From Tetmemena sp. SeJ-2015 (lineage: Eukaryota > Ciliophora > Spirotrichea > Sporadotrichida > Oxytrichidae), in contig JAJKFJ010007146.1 of the NCBI GenBank assembly GCA_027382625.1, positions 1 through 16,786 of the forward strand: a stretch of 16,786 nucleotides of DNA, in the 5' to 3' direction. A program made the translations under genes and the position numbers. The notes under the pieces are model-generated. The model made no database searches. It worked only from the letters and a program-made list of their open reading frames with translations, and was not told the DNA's origin. Shown one piece after another: positions 7,210 to 16,698 of this stretch; the first letter of the stretch is position 1; each line of letters starts with the position of its first letter.

Positions 7210-9806
7210 TAAATTAAAAGCAAGCGGAATTTGTTAATTTTTATTATAGACTCATCTTCAACAATAAGTAGTATACAACATTAATTTGCTAATTATTTCT
7301 TTTTTTATTGATTATACACTCGAATCTTAGAACTTAATGCCATTTAAGTTAAAAGTAAATTTTTTAAAAAAAGAGAATATAAAATTAATTATATAAATTA
7401 TCATAAAAGTAATTATATTGAAATAAGGTTTTTTTAATTTCCATGATAAGAAATCTCTTAAAAGATTTTTTACATTTAAATTAAATAGTTTACATTAGTT
7501 TAATCTATGGGTAATCATTACTTGAACTTAAAAATATTATGCTCTAAAAAAATAATGAAAAAATGAAAAATTAATGAAAACAATACCAATTTGTAGAAGA
7601 TTAAATCAGAGAAAAGTGAACTACATTCAAATTAAATAATTATTTCAGCTTCAATTCTGAAAATTTATATTGATTCAAAAATAAATTTTATCTCTGAAGA
7701 AAGGAAACGTAAAGATTATTAAATTAGAGACTGTAATTAATATTTAAATTAGCTTTAGAGCAAGGAGTGTAGGATAATTTAAATTGCCTCGAAGTTGCAC
7801 CATTAATTATCTGGGATAATAGATTCACATTAGACTTTAATCCATACTTTTAATATGTATGTAATTAAAATAAAATAACTAATTAAACCTATTAAATTTT
7901 CACCAAAAAAATATTTTTTTTCCTTTTAATTAAATTTAAAGTATTCCACAATTTTTATTAAAGTTAATCACTCTACAAAATAAGGTAAAAAATTATTACT
8001 CTTGCTAATCTTTTGTTCTTAAATAAGATAATTCAAAATGAAAGGAAATATTGTTTTTATAAAACTTTTTAAACAATAAAACTAAATTTTTATTTTTTAT
8101 TCTTATTACTCAAATTAAAAGATTGTCTTGAATAAAAATTTCGAAAGTTAAATTTTGAATCTTCCAATACTCAATCATAAGAAAAATAATTTGATTTTCT
8201 TATCCTAAAATTTAAGGATTTAAAAAGAGGATAAGATAAAACATGAATTCAAGCTTTATTTTTATTATTTTTTAATTTAATTATAAAAGTTAAATATAAC
8301 ACATTTATATTTATTGGATATTTTCAGGACTACATTCTATTATTTTAAATTTAAATGACTAAGCTTTCAGATAATTGTTTTATATTTTCTATTTTTATTT
8401 ATATAATATTCATGCTTGTAAATTATAAAATATAATATCTAGCTAATTTTGCAACTTAAAATGCTGAAAAACGGAAATATTAAATTTTAAGGAATTCTTT
8501 CTTTTTCGAGTGGTTGATAGATAATAAAAAAGGTTCTCTATTATAAATTTTCTATAATCATTTGACTTTTTAAAATTATTTTGGATTATATAAAGTTCAA
8601 AATGCTTTCTAATATAAGGCCTTTTTTAGATTGATGTAAGTTTTGTAAATAATTTATCCAAATTTAAAATCCCTTTAAGTATTTTAGAGATTTTTTACAG
8701 AGCCTATTTTCCTTTTAACAAAATTAAGAAGAGTTTTAAATTTTTTGTTTAAATCGCTTCTATAAATATTAAATACATCTCCTTTGTTGTATTAACTAGT
8801 TTATAATTAATTCGTAAAATTATGAGCAATTCGGATTACAATTTCTAATTAAAAATAAAGCTTATTTTAAAGATAAATGCATTGAAGCACTTAATTTTAA
8901 TAGAAAGGAAAAGAATAAAATAAAAAAGGAAGATTTAAGTAAAGTAGTATAGTATTTAATAGTAATTCTTTTTTGAGAAAAAATGTTTTGACATTAAGAA
9001 GAAAACGAAATATGTTTTTAAAAAATAAATTGCTTGTTAAACTCATTCTTGATGCGACAAATTTTAAATTTCTTCTGTTTCAAGCATTTATCATATTGTT
9101 CTGAGATACTTTAAACATTAAAATTAAATTTAAGTGAAAAATTATACATAATTAAAATACCAGGCTACATTATTATGAATATATTACTTGTCGAGTTTAA
9201 GAATCAATTATAATGCATATTAAATGATTTAAATATGACTATTAAGTATTGTAAGTCTGAGAGTGAATCATAAATTAATAAGTTAAATTATTAGTAAATT
9301 TCGGCTCGGGAAAGAAGAGAATTACAATGTAAAAAAATAAGTTAAATTTTTCAAATATAATATTCTTTATTCATTATTTAAATTGACATTTAATATGTAA
9401 AAATATTTAGAATTTAATATAATAAATTAAGGAAAAAATGGAATGCAGATGCAAAATCTAAATAAAACCATATCTCAATTTTTTAATTTAAACATATTTA
9501 TTTATTAAATAAAAAAATCAAATAAGAAATAAGACTTTTGCTTAATTTTCAATAGTTTAGAAAAATAAAAATTAAATAGATATTTATATCCTTTTATGAT
9601 CTATTTTAATAAAAAATAACCTATTTTTTTCCCTTCGATTTATATTTTTAATTTGTACAAGATGAAATAAAAATCGTTAAATCTAGTATTAGTTGATATT
9701 AACATTAATTTTATCTTCTTAAAGTAATCTAGAGATATATTCACACATATTTATAAAAATTAGAACACACTATGATTCAACCATCTAAAATTACGGATAT
9801 ATAGCT
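7210..9806. other. Very AT-rich germline spacer, no supportable gene
   Basis: This is 2.6 kb of strongly AT-rich sequence with many homopolymer runs and no higher-GC islands like those of the MDSs nearby. Long TGA-free frames occur (minus strand about 7210-8032; plus strand about 8468-9052). They lack a sensible start, their translation is dominated by F, I, K, L, N, Q and Y, and they are expected when only one codon stops. No pointer-bounded coding segment, RNA gene or transposase was recognised. It is probably eliminated during macronuclear development. Confidence 0.5.
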
Positions 9807-10041
9807 ATGAGTGTTGAGTACTAAAATAGCGTCATTGAAGGTTTAAATATTTTATAAATATTTATTTTATTATTTAAATTAGATAAATCAAACCATAAAG
9901 AGTGATGAAGGATTCTTCTACTATCCTTATTCCTATGGTGAATAGCAATTAGAGCTCAAATAGAATCAGAAATTTAAATCTCGCTGGATTAATTCATATG
10001 AATTAAAAGAAGTTACTTAAATCCAGCCTGGCTTAAAATGA
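9807..10041 (+). CDS. Small hypothetical protein (2 MDSs, 1 IES), perhaps incomplete
   Basis: ATG at 9807-9809 opens MSVEYQNSVIEG. After excision of a 70-bp IES the frame continues FFYYPYSYGEQQLELKQ..., to TGA at 10039-10041: 54 aa in all. The protein is rich in Gln, Tyr and Lys and has no recognised domain or membrane segment. Gln is coded by TAA or TAG several times. The second MDS stands out from its surroundings by base composition. The end is uncertain: a GCTT pair at 10031 and 10502 would instead join ...IQPG to FGNYWT-stop (TGA 10522-10524), removing 471 bp. The locus is isolated in AT-rich DNA, as expected for a precursor of a separate small nanochromosome. Confidence 0.55.
9836..9905 (+). 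other. IES, 70 bp, pointer TGAAGG
   Basis: The 6-bp repeat TGAAGG lies at 9836-9841 and 9906-9911 in the same codon phase (AT-T GAA GG). The insert is almost pure A/T, unlike both flanks, and excision joins SVIEG to FFYYPY in frame. Confidence 0.65.
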
Positions 10042-10957
10042 ACTGGGATTTATATAATTAGGTAATTACTTTAGATTAGGATTATATTCATTTGAAAGCA
10101 TAAATAAGATAGTTAAGTATAAATGATATCAGATTAACTTGGAAAATATAATTGAATTTAGCGTAATTGATAATAAATTAATAATATATATTAATTATTA
10201 ATTCAGATTCTCCTTTTATTGCAATAAGCAAATATGTAAATTATTCACACTTCTACGGAGGAGGAAGAGAAATATTATTTTAGTTATTCACTAAACTGAG
10301 TTAAAAGAAATTTAATTTTTAAATAAAAAACGATATAAAAAAGATTATGGTATTCTGTTATTGTAAGCAATTTATTTAATAGGGAATTTTTTATATAAAT
10401 GTAATTAGAACCAAAAAAATTATACGCATACCTGCTTATTAAATATTTAACCTCTGAAAAAAGATAATTTTTAGACAATTTAACAGGAAATATTCATCTT
10501 AGCTTTGGAAATTATTGGACCTGAGACTAACTATTTTTAGGATCAAGTTTATATTTAACTAAACTTAGCATGAAAAATTAAAAGAACAACAAAAATAAAG
10601 GATTGATAATTATTTTTATTACATTGTTTTAAGCTAATCAACGAAATTTAAAAAAATTAGTTTTGAATTTACAGTTTTGTGATTACTACATCAATATAAA
10701 AATGAATTTTAATTGTTATCAATTCGTAATTTTAAATGATTTATGGATATTAAATATCTCATTTTAAAAAATATTTTAATTTAAAAGTAAAAGATATGAT
10801 TATCAATAGTTTTGTGCACTTTTCAGATTACATGTCAAATACGAATAGATTATAATAAAAAATTGTTTTGTAAATGCAATGTGCCTAATGTGCAGTTTGT
10901 TTTATTTTCTTAAATATAAAAAAGAATTCTAAGGATACGCAAAGTAAAATAAACATT
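10042..10957. other. AT-rich spacer
   Basis: This is AT-rich with two slightly GC-richer patches: about 10244-10275 (a GGAGGAGGAAGAG run) and 10490-10530. The second could be a terminal MDS of the small gene upstream. No independent gene could be supported. The plus frame of the next open frame stays free of TGA from about 10706. Confidence 0.4.
10740..10755 (+). repeat. Dispersed repeat copy A (tttatggatattaaat)
   Basis: This is an exact 16-base match to 13427-13442. The similarity continues loosely for perhaps 40 more bases (ctcatttt/ctcacatt, then A-rich). It may be a diverged copy of a germline repeat or low-complexity coincidence. Confidence 0.35.
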
Positions 10958-11608
10958 ATGAGTCTTTCATTTATTAATCATAGCGAATATAGAACAAAGA
11001 GCAAGCATAATTACATTTTAGATTTAATTATTCTCTTATTGCAAGATCTTTAGAAAGCTTTTGATCTGATTGTCTAAATCAAAATGCTATTCTTATATGG
11101 CTAGTAGGCTCTCGATTATTTATGGCTAAACATTTATCATTCATCGAAAATAAGGTCATTATTAGATAGGTTTACTTCTTACCTCTCCTTCTCAATAATA
11201 CTTAAGTTCAAGCCATTTCTGGCAATTGATAATTCAGATTTTAAATGGCACGAGTTTGCAACTTTTTATTACTTTGAATTTAGTTTTAATTCTAATTTTT
11301 TTTAATTTCATTTATTAAATTTAATTTTAACATTGAAGTTGAAGATTCTTGACAGTATTTATTTTTAAATTAAGAAAGATTCATCTCTGATTCTTTAAAA
11401 TGCTGAGGTACTTGAAACATTCAAAGTATATTATCAACTATAAAGAAAATTTGATGGATATTTTATTATTTAAAATTAACTGTTCAAATTATAGAAAGAA
11501 TTATAATAAAGCTTAAATATAAGCATTGATTAGGCTATAAATTATATAATTTTTGCATTATTTCCTTCTATTAAAATAGATTAAATTTTTCTTTATAAAA
11601 TTTTTTGA
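10958..11608 (+). CDS. Candidate germline-limited ORF, 216 aa, unknown
   Basis: From ATG 10958-10960 the frame runs 216 codons to TGA 11606-11608 under the ciliate code, with about 15 TAA/TAG read as Gln. Within this stretch I counted 12 TGA triplets in the other two plus frames and none in this one, which favours coding but is not proof, since many frames were inspected. The translation is rich in Leu, Ile, Phe and Lys, with charged helical patches such as ILQNAEVLETFKVYYQLQRK near residues 145-165. There is no recognisable domain. The frame remains open upstream to about 10706, with other ATGs (10874, 10832, 10796), so the start is a choice. Base composition is that of the AT-rich spacer, unlike the MDSs. 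It could be a germline-limited gene, a decayed one, or chance. Confidence 0.3.
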
Positions 11609-12838
11609 ATTCACAATGATTCAAGTAAATTTTTAATTAAAAAGGAGGGATTTTTAACTAAAACTAATTGGTTTGAGTTTAAATAATGCGATTTTATATT
11701 TATAATATTTATTCATGATAATTTATTAAAAATAATTAAATTTTATTAGTTTGAGTATATAAATATTTATTTCACCTCATTTAATTAATTAAGATAGCAA
11801 GTTTGCTCGCATTTATACTCCTTAGTAAAGAGAAAATCATTAAAGTTCTTAGTCTAATCAATGATTTATTAGATTGGTTAGAGTGTGGTGTATATTCGAT
11901 AATGTCCTAATAAGTTTGAATTTTGTTAATTAAATCTTTATTTTCAGAATTTATCTTGTTTACACAAAACTTAATTCAGGGATAAATAAGTCTTTTAATC
12001 AGCTTATTTCTTATATCAAGTTGAAAAAAATATTAATTACTTTGTCTCGTTTTCAAAATATAAATATCGCTCACTATTTTCAATTCAAGTTATATTTGCT
12101 TTTATTCACAAACTAGGCTTTTTTAATAAAAAATAGTAAGATTAGATCTTCAATTTAAGAGTCCAGTTTTCACTTTTATTTATTGCATAATTAAATCTAA
12201 AGTTTCTTTTTAATAATAAATTCTCCTCATTTTAGATTTTGTGCGCATTCTTTGAAAGACATTTTATTACTTTTATTTATATTGAAATTAATTTTAACTT
12301 TTAACTTAATTCAACTATAAATATTAATTATTTATTTTATTTTCTCTTATTATAAAAAAAGTAAATTAACATAATTTATTTAAGTATATCAATCTTTATT
12401 AATTTTTTATTCGATTTTAAAACATTTAGATTGGAGTTATTTAGCAGACTGATTTCAAATTAATTTCAGAAAAAATGGCTATCATCGAAGTGATATAATG
12501 CCTAATTAATTAAAAGCATGTTTTTAAACTGAAGATCAAAATTTTCCTGAATAAAAAATTTGGATTAACTCATCTTAACATTTGAAATTATAGGTGGCGA
12601 GACTAATTAATCAAGGAGCTACTTATTTTTAACCTATAAATAAATTTATTAAGGTAAAAGATTATCAGTATAGGTTGAATATGAAAAGTTGATCGAGGGT
12701 TAGTACAAAATGGATCTCTAGAGAGGGGAAGGAAGTGTTAGTTAGAGCTTTAATATATTATGAGTTTTATATATGTCTGTTTAATTTAAATGGTGGAACA
12801 TGCAAACCTCTATTGAACTGGCAACGTTCCAATATTAG
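11609..12838. other. AT-rich spacer with a small GC-rich island near its end
   Basis: It is mostly very AT-rich with no supported gene. A higher-GC island at about 12705-12750 (...ggatctctagagaggggaagg...) resembles MDS composition. It contains AGCTTTAA (12746-12753), which recurs in phase at 12875-12882 inside the next locus, so it may be an unassigned coding piece. 12790-12838 is also GC-richer and adjoins that locus. Confidence 0.4.
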
Positions 12839-13143
12839 TCACCAGCCATCTTGAGGAAGCAGCCCGAAAGACTTAGCTTTAACCTTCCGCAGTCTTCGCC
12901 TTTGAGTTTGAGTTTTTTTCCATTTATCGAATAACTTCTTGAGATAAGTTCCTAGTACCTTCATTGAGTCTGATTTATCTGCTTCAAAATTTAGAGTTCA
13001 GTTTTCTCTGATCAAGTTCTTAAATAAAATGCTCAAGAGCTTACTCATCCCGTCCAAGCATGTCATTGTTTCAATATTTTGGAGGCTGTTGTACATGTCA
13101 ACGCCTGCTGTGTATATTTACCCTAGGAGGTCTTCTCTTTCAT
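12839..13143 (-). CDS. Small basic hypothetical protein (about 82 aa, 2 IESs)
   Basis: The higher-GC tract can be read on the minus strand from ATG at 13143 to TGA at 12839-12841. Two short IESs are needed: 35 bp with a 7-bp pointer, and about 21 bp with a 3-bp pointer. The product begins MKEKTSQGKYTQQALTCLDG, has an amphipathic Leu/Lys region (KVLGTYLKKLFDKW), and ends strongly basic (RRRLRKVKAKSFGLLPQDGW). There is no signal peptide or known domain. A different second junction (AAG pair, 60 bp removed) also restores the frame and gives 69 aa. The plus strand is open over the same tract too, because only TGA stops, so strand assignment rests on the pointer phase match and the ATG/TGA falling at the edges of the GC-rich tract. 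The 3' end may also differ (see the AGCTTTAA repeat). Confidence 0.4.
12983..13003 (-). other. Possible IES, 21 bp, pointer TTC (plus strand)
   Basis: TTC lies at 12983-12985 and 13004-13006 in matching phase. The insert carries the only in-frame TGA between the two halves of the minus-strand model. Excision gives NLIREADKSDSMKVLG. A 3-bp pointer is weak evidence and alternatives exist. Confidence 0.3.
13059..13093 (-). other. IES, 35 bp, pointer CATGTCA (plus strand)
   Basis: The 7-bp repeat CATGTCA lies at 13059-13065 and 13094-13100 in equal codon phase. Excision joins QQALTC to LDGMSKLL on the minus strand. Retention shifts the frame and leads to TGA. Confidence 0.45.
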
Positions 13144-14508
13144 CTTGGATTATATTCGTGTATTAATTCAAAATTAATTGATTTAAATAAGGCTTTTTAT
13201 AATCCTCTTCCTTCCCCTCCCTACAGATCAATTTTGTACATACCCTCCATCACCTTTGCATATTCAATCTCTAATATTATAGGATTTACAGTAATAAGTA
13301 TTAATTTTATTTTTATTTAATCAATTAGAGCTTTATAATCAATTAAAATAAATAATTGTGATCAAGTTAGCGTTAACAGGAGGAATAATTTTAAAATTGT
13401 ATTTATTTAACATTTGTTGAATATAATTTATGGATATTAAATCTCACATTGAAAAAATACAAAATTAAAATAAAGGTAAGAGTTTAATGTAAAATAATTT
13501 TCCTAAAAAATCAAACATCCTTTTAATAATAATTATATATACGCTAACGGAAGAGTCTCGCTGTTTTTTTTTTTTCTTTTAGCTTGTGCTATGATCTAAA
13601 GTGCTTTGGATGTAAATATGAATTTTTTTTCTTATTCCCTTATTTGCAGTTACTATTTTTTACACATATAATCCCCTTAGTAACCTAAATATTATATTAA
13701 TTGATAAAAATAAGTCTGAAAAAAGAGATAAATAAGGTTTTTCTCTAATTTAAATTTCGCTTATCTAAACTCATTCCATTATTTAGTCTACTTCTTCCAA
13801 CTCAGAATCTTAAAGCTTATAGAAATCGTGATTTTGAAAGAAAATTTTTGACATTTTAGAGTAAACGAAAATGATAATCTCAAATTCTTTGCACTTTTAA
13901 ATTTCTTTTGCACAAATCTGCAAGGATACTGACAAGACTTTTCTCATTTTTCATTTTGGATTTCTAAGTTATTTTCTAAAATTAATAGCATTGATTCTGA
14001 GAAAAGACAAAATTATAATTCATTTTCAACCCTTTCTCTTTTAATTGGATTGCTAAAGTTTTTTTAAACTAAGTTAATTAAAAAGAAGTTTAATCAGGCA
14101 GTTGTACTTCATAAGTGTTTTAATTCTATAAAATATTTGATAAATAGTTATACCATATTCTATTCAAAAATAATTATTTTTATTAAAAAAAAAAACACAT
14201 TATTCGAAATTATTCTACATCGCTGTTTTCTTATAAATGGTTTGTTCTTATTTCTATTAAATAATTGCACTTTGATGATAATCTTAGCTTTATTAAATAT
14301 TTATAATCTCTTAAATTATTTTAAAGAATTTTGAAAGAAACATTAAAAATATAATTTCATAAACTTTAATTAAATGTCAACCTTCAAATTCTTTAATGTT
14401 AATACTCAATAAATAATTTATGGTGATAAATCTTGACTTTATCTCTTCTGTCCTCTATAATTATTTTTTTTTCATGTCATATTTATTTTTGGTAAATAGA
14501 ATTAGTGA
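13144..14508. other. AT-rich spacer
   Basis: No gene can be supported. It includes a 12-T run at 13564-13575 and a short segment resembling one at 10740 (see repeats). A plus frame free of TGA runs from about 13938 to 14334 but has no early ATG and a translation dominated by I, F, L, N and K. Confidence 0.4.
13427..13442 (+). repeat. Dispersed repeat copy B
   Basis: This is the second copy of the 16-base word found at 10740-10755, in the same orientation and 2.7 kb away, with weak similarity continuing downstream. Confidence 0.35.
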
Positions 14509-14703
14509 TAAGAGTTTGAAATAGATTTATTGAAGCGACTACTTATTACAAGACAAAGTAAATTAGTTTACTAAAATGATTTATTAGGAAAAATTAATGA
14601 CACACTCAAGATTATTACGCTCTTATTACCAATTAAAATACTTTATTTTATCCTTATTTCTAAAAATTCTATCATCAAATTGGAGGAATTAGATTATGCA
14701 ATC

Positions 14704-15213
14704 ATGAGGAAGAATTTTAGTCATTCAAAAAACTACAAATAGTTGAAGAGACAGCTATTCTAAAAACATAATTTCACGCCTGAATTGAAAGAATATTTCA
14801 GAGGACATTTTAAATAAGATTAATATAACTAAGGATTATATATTCTCACGCTCCTGACTCGTTGTATTCCAGATTTTAATTAAAGAATGTCTTTTCACAA
14901 TGATGTTTTTTACATTTTAAATTCTATTTTATTTATATTAAAAAAAAATAAAAAAGGTTAATTATCTCTGAAACTCAAACTTAAAAGTCTCAAATTCTAA
15001 AATAAAATGCATTTATAATAAGTTTATTAATTTTTATTAAAATTAATTTTTCACAAAATTTAGTAGCAAATTAAATATTGTTTAATTATGTTTTTACGAA
15101 AAAATATTTAAGTAAATATCACTAAAAATTTATATCTATCTCTTAGCTCTCGTGGTTAGAAGCACAACAGATGGTTATATTTGGTTATAAACATATTGAT
15201 AAAGAGATAGTGA
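14704..15213 (+). CDS. Candidate germline-limited ORF, 169 aa, possibly longer at the N-terminus
   Basis: ATG at 14704-14706 to TGA at 15211-15213 gives 169 codons with many TAA/TAG as Gln. The same frame stays open upstream to a TGA at 14506-14508, so the true N-terminus may lie earlier; there is no in-frame ATG before 14704. Over 14509-15213 I counted 11 TGA in the other two plus frames and none here. The translation has well-mixed charged residues (for example RKNFSHSKNYKQLKRQLFQK, then FTPELKEYFRGHF and LTRCIPDFNQRMSFHNDVFY), more protein-like than neighbouring frames. No domain was recognised and no IES is needed. Its base composition matches the spacer. It may be a germline-limited gene or a decayed element gene; chance is not excluded. 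Confidence 0.3.
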
Positions 15214-15622
15214 GTCCCTCGAAATAATTGATTTTTATAAAATTCTTACTATTACTCTACTTAGTTAACTTATAAAAATGTTAGATGAAGCTATAAATGA
15301 GCGATAAACTCAAAAATAACCATCATAATTATTGTTTAAAAAGAACTTTACTTTACAAAGTCAGTTATAAGAATATCTTAGTAGTCTTTAATCCACTTAT
15401 TTTTTCTCTTGTCATTTAAATACTGTTATCTTTTAATTTGAGATATTAATCTCAAGTAAGAAATTCCAGAGCTGATACCTAAGAGAGGTTTAAATCAGGA
15501 TATTAAAAATAAAATATAACCAATAATCTTATTCTGCTCATACTATAATCCTAGATTATATTTTCACTTATTATAGCTGAGAATTTAATAAAAAAGAGAA
15601 TTAAATTATATATTAAGTTAAA
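15214..15622. other. AT-rich spacer
   Basis: I see no gene, RNA or repeat here. A short GC-richer patch around 15465-15495 (ccagagctgatacctaagagagg) could be a stray coding fragment but cannot be linked to anything. Confidence 0.4.
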
Positions 15623-15930
15623 ATGGAAAAAATTAGTGACAGTTGAAGTGTATCAGATTTAAATAATGATTAAACCATTCGAATCAGCATAAAATTATAA
15701 GAACTTTTTATCGTTGTAACTTTATGTGGGAGCGCTTGGTCAAGAGTTATAAGCGACATAAGTTTAGATGAAGATGATGAGGATGATGATGAAGAGTGCA
15801 TGGGTCATATCTCACTACTGAGAGGTTCTACGAAGATGATTAAAGAAGAAACTCAATTTAATTTCTTTTTGATAAGCTATCGTACAAGATGCAGATCAGG
15901 GTGAATCGATTTCAACTTATTACTCCATTT
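15623..15930 (+). CDS. Acidic N-terminal coding segments of an unknown gene (partial, 2 IESs)
   Basis: ATG at 15623-15625 opens MEKISD. Excising 117 bp (pointer GACA) and 53 bp (pointer AAGATG) gives MEKISDISLDEDDEDDDEE followed by CMGHISLLRGSTKMQIRVNRFQ. The acidic run at residues 10-19 comes from a GAT/GAA tract at about 15767-15796. Both junctions keep codon phase. The 3' end is not resolved: the frame runs on through AT-rich DNA to TGA 16081-16083. Alternatively, a 7-bp AATCGAT pair (15904-15910, 16188-16194) would join it to a quick TGA at 16197-16199. The listed end is approximate. No family was recognised; an acidic run alone does not define function, although histone-binding and nuclear proteins often carry one. 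Confidence 0.35.
15638..15754 (+). other. Possible IES, 117 bp, pointer GACA
   Basis: GACA lies at 15638-15641 and 15755-15758 in equal codon phase. An in-frame TGA (15644-15646) directly follows the first copy and is removed by excision. The right part of the insert (about 15725-15750) is not very AT-rich, which weakens the case. Confidence 0.35.
15833..15885 (+). other. Possible IES, 53 bp, pointer AAGATG
   Basis: The 6-bp repeat AAGATG lies at 15833-15838 and 15886-15891, both in frame as AAG ATG. The insert is mostly AT-rich and, if retained, leads to TGA shortly after. Confidence 0.4.
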
Positions 15931-16083
15931 ACAACTTTCCATTAATTATTTTTAACTAATCACGGATTTAATAATAATTCCTACTATATTATTAATAATA
16001 TAATAAGTAATTAAAACTCGAGAATTTAATTTACTAGGCAGTATTAAAAAATTAGAAAAATATAGTCTGATATTATAGACTGA

Positions 16084-16330
16084 AGAAGATATGTTCCGCA
16101 CTTCTTAGGCTTGAATCTTTAAATGATATTGGATTATAATGGCTAGAAACAAGGGAAATGATAATTGCAGTAGTTCTCAGAAGTGATAATCGATCGTGAA
16201 TGCTATCCACTCACGCCCTAATCTACTTCAAAGTGAGGACAAGATCATTAGGAAACTACTCAGCTTTTCAGCTATCTGGTATTCACTTAATCTGGGGAGC
16301 AACGTCAGGCTCTCGAAAGGAATTTTATTG
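16084..16330. other. MDS-like higher-GC block, strand and frame unresolved
   Basis: This tract is clearly richer in G+C than its surroundings and has the look of coding MDSs. Several readings are open: plus strand with ICSALLRLESLNDIGLQWLE (about 16090-16150) and LLQSEDKIIRKLLSFSAIWY (about 16220-16280) in different frames, and minus strand with IPFESLTLLPRLSEYQIAEK (about 16325-16265). Small repeats (TGATAAT at 16159 and 16184, ATCG tandem at 16189) allow more than one join. It may be the downstream part of the gene starting at 15623, a scrambled set, or a separate gene. Confidence 0.4.
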
Positions 16331-16662
16331 GAATCTTTTTCTTTTTAGAATTTTCTTATTCAGTGAGAAAAGATAGAAGGATTAAGTTCACAAATGTGTG
16401 TTAGTTTGCAGAAAGTGATTTACGTTATTTCTTATTTTCTTATCATATAAATCATAAATATTTGAAAAATCTCTACTTTCATGTGACTAATAAAATAGTA
16501 AATTATTTTTTTAATTTTTTAGTTTGAAGTAATTAAATTTAAAAGCCCTATAAATTATCGAAATTATTTTAATTCCAATTCTTTGAATTTTAGGTTCCAA
16601 AATCCTTTTAGAAATATACAATTCCTTAGAAAGAAAAAAAAATTGACGTAATTTATGTGAGT
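16331..16662. other. AT-rich spacer
   Basis: This is AT-rich with no open frame of coding character and no recognisable RNA or repeat. Confidence 0.4.
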
Positions 16663-16698
16663 AAACCCCATAACCTATATAAACCCCATAACCTATAT
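16663..16698. repeat. Tandem 18-bp repeat (aaaccccataacctatat x2)
   Basis: Two perfect copies lie head to tail at 16663-16680 and 16681-16698. Each contains AACCCC and AACC, reminiscent of the spirotrich telomeric unit C4A4 but not a run of it. It could be a minisatellite or a remnant of an element end; nothing else supports either. Confidence 0.8.

Noticed and set aside
7210..8032. Minus-strand stretch of about 275 codons without TGA, upstream of the coiled-coil gene
   Set aside because: There is no clear start, low-complexity composition, and no link to the adjacent gene frame. The absence of TGA is suggestive but not enough after inspecting six frames over 16 kb.
8468..9052. Plus-strand stretch of about 194 codons without TGA
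   Set aside because: Only 7 TGAs occur in the other two frames here, so absence in one is not unusual; no early ATG.
10284..10478. Minus-strand 64-codon frame
   Set aside because: It is AT-rich, lacks GC-rich or motif support, and is of a length expected by chance.
13060..13320. Plus-strand 86-codon frame with several Cys
   Set aside because: It overlaps the minus-strand model with a phase-matched IES, and its second half is AT-rich spacer with a hydrophobic random-looking translation.
13938..14334. 132 TGA-free plus-strand codons
   Set aside because: There is no early ATG and the translation is dominated by I, F, L, N and K; it is expected by chance in AT-rich DNA with a single stop codon.
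15144..15220. tRNA-like string (agctctcgtggttagaagc resembling a D-arm)
   Set aside because: No matching T-arm (GGTTCRA) or acceptor stem pairs at the right distance; it lies inside an open frame.
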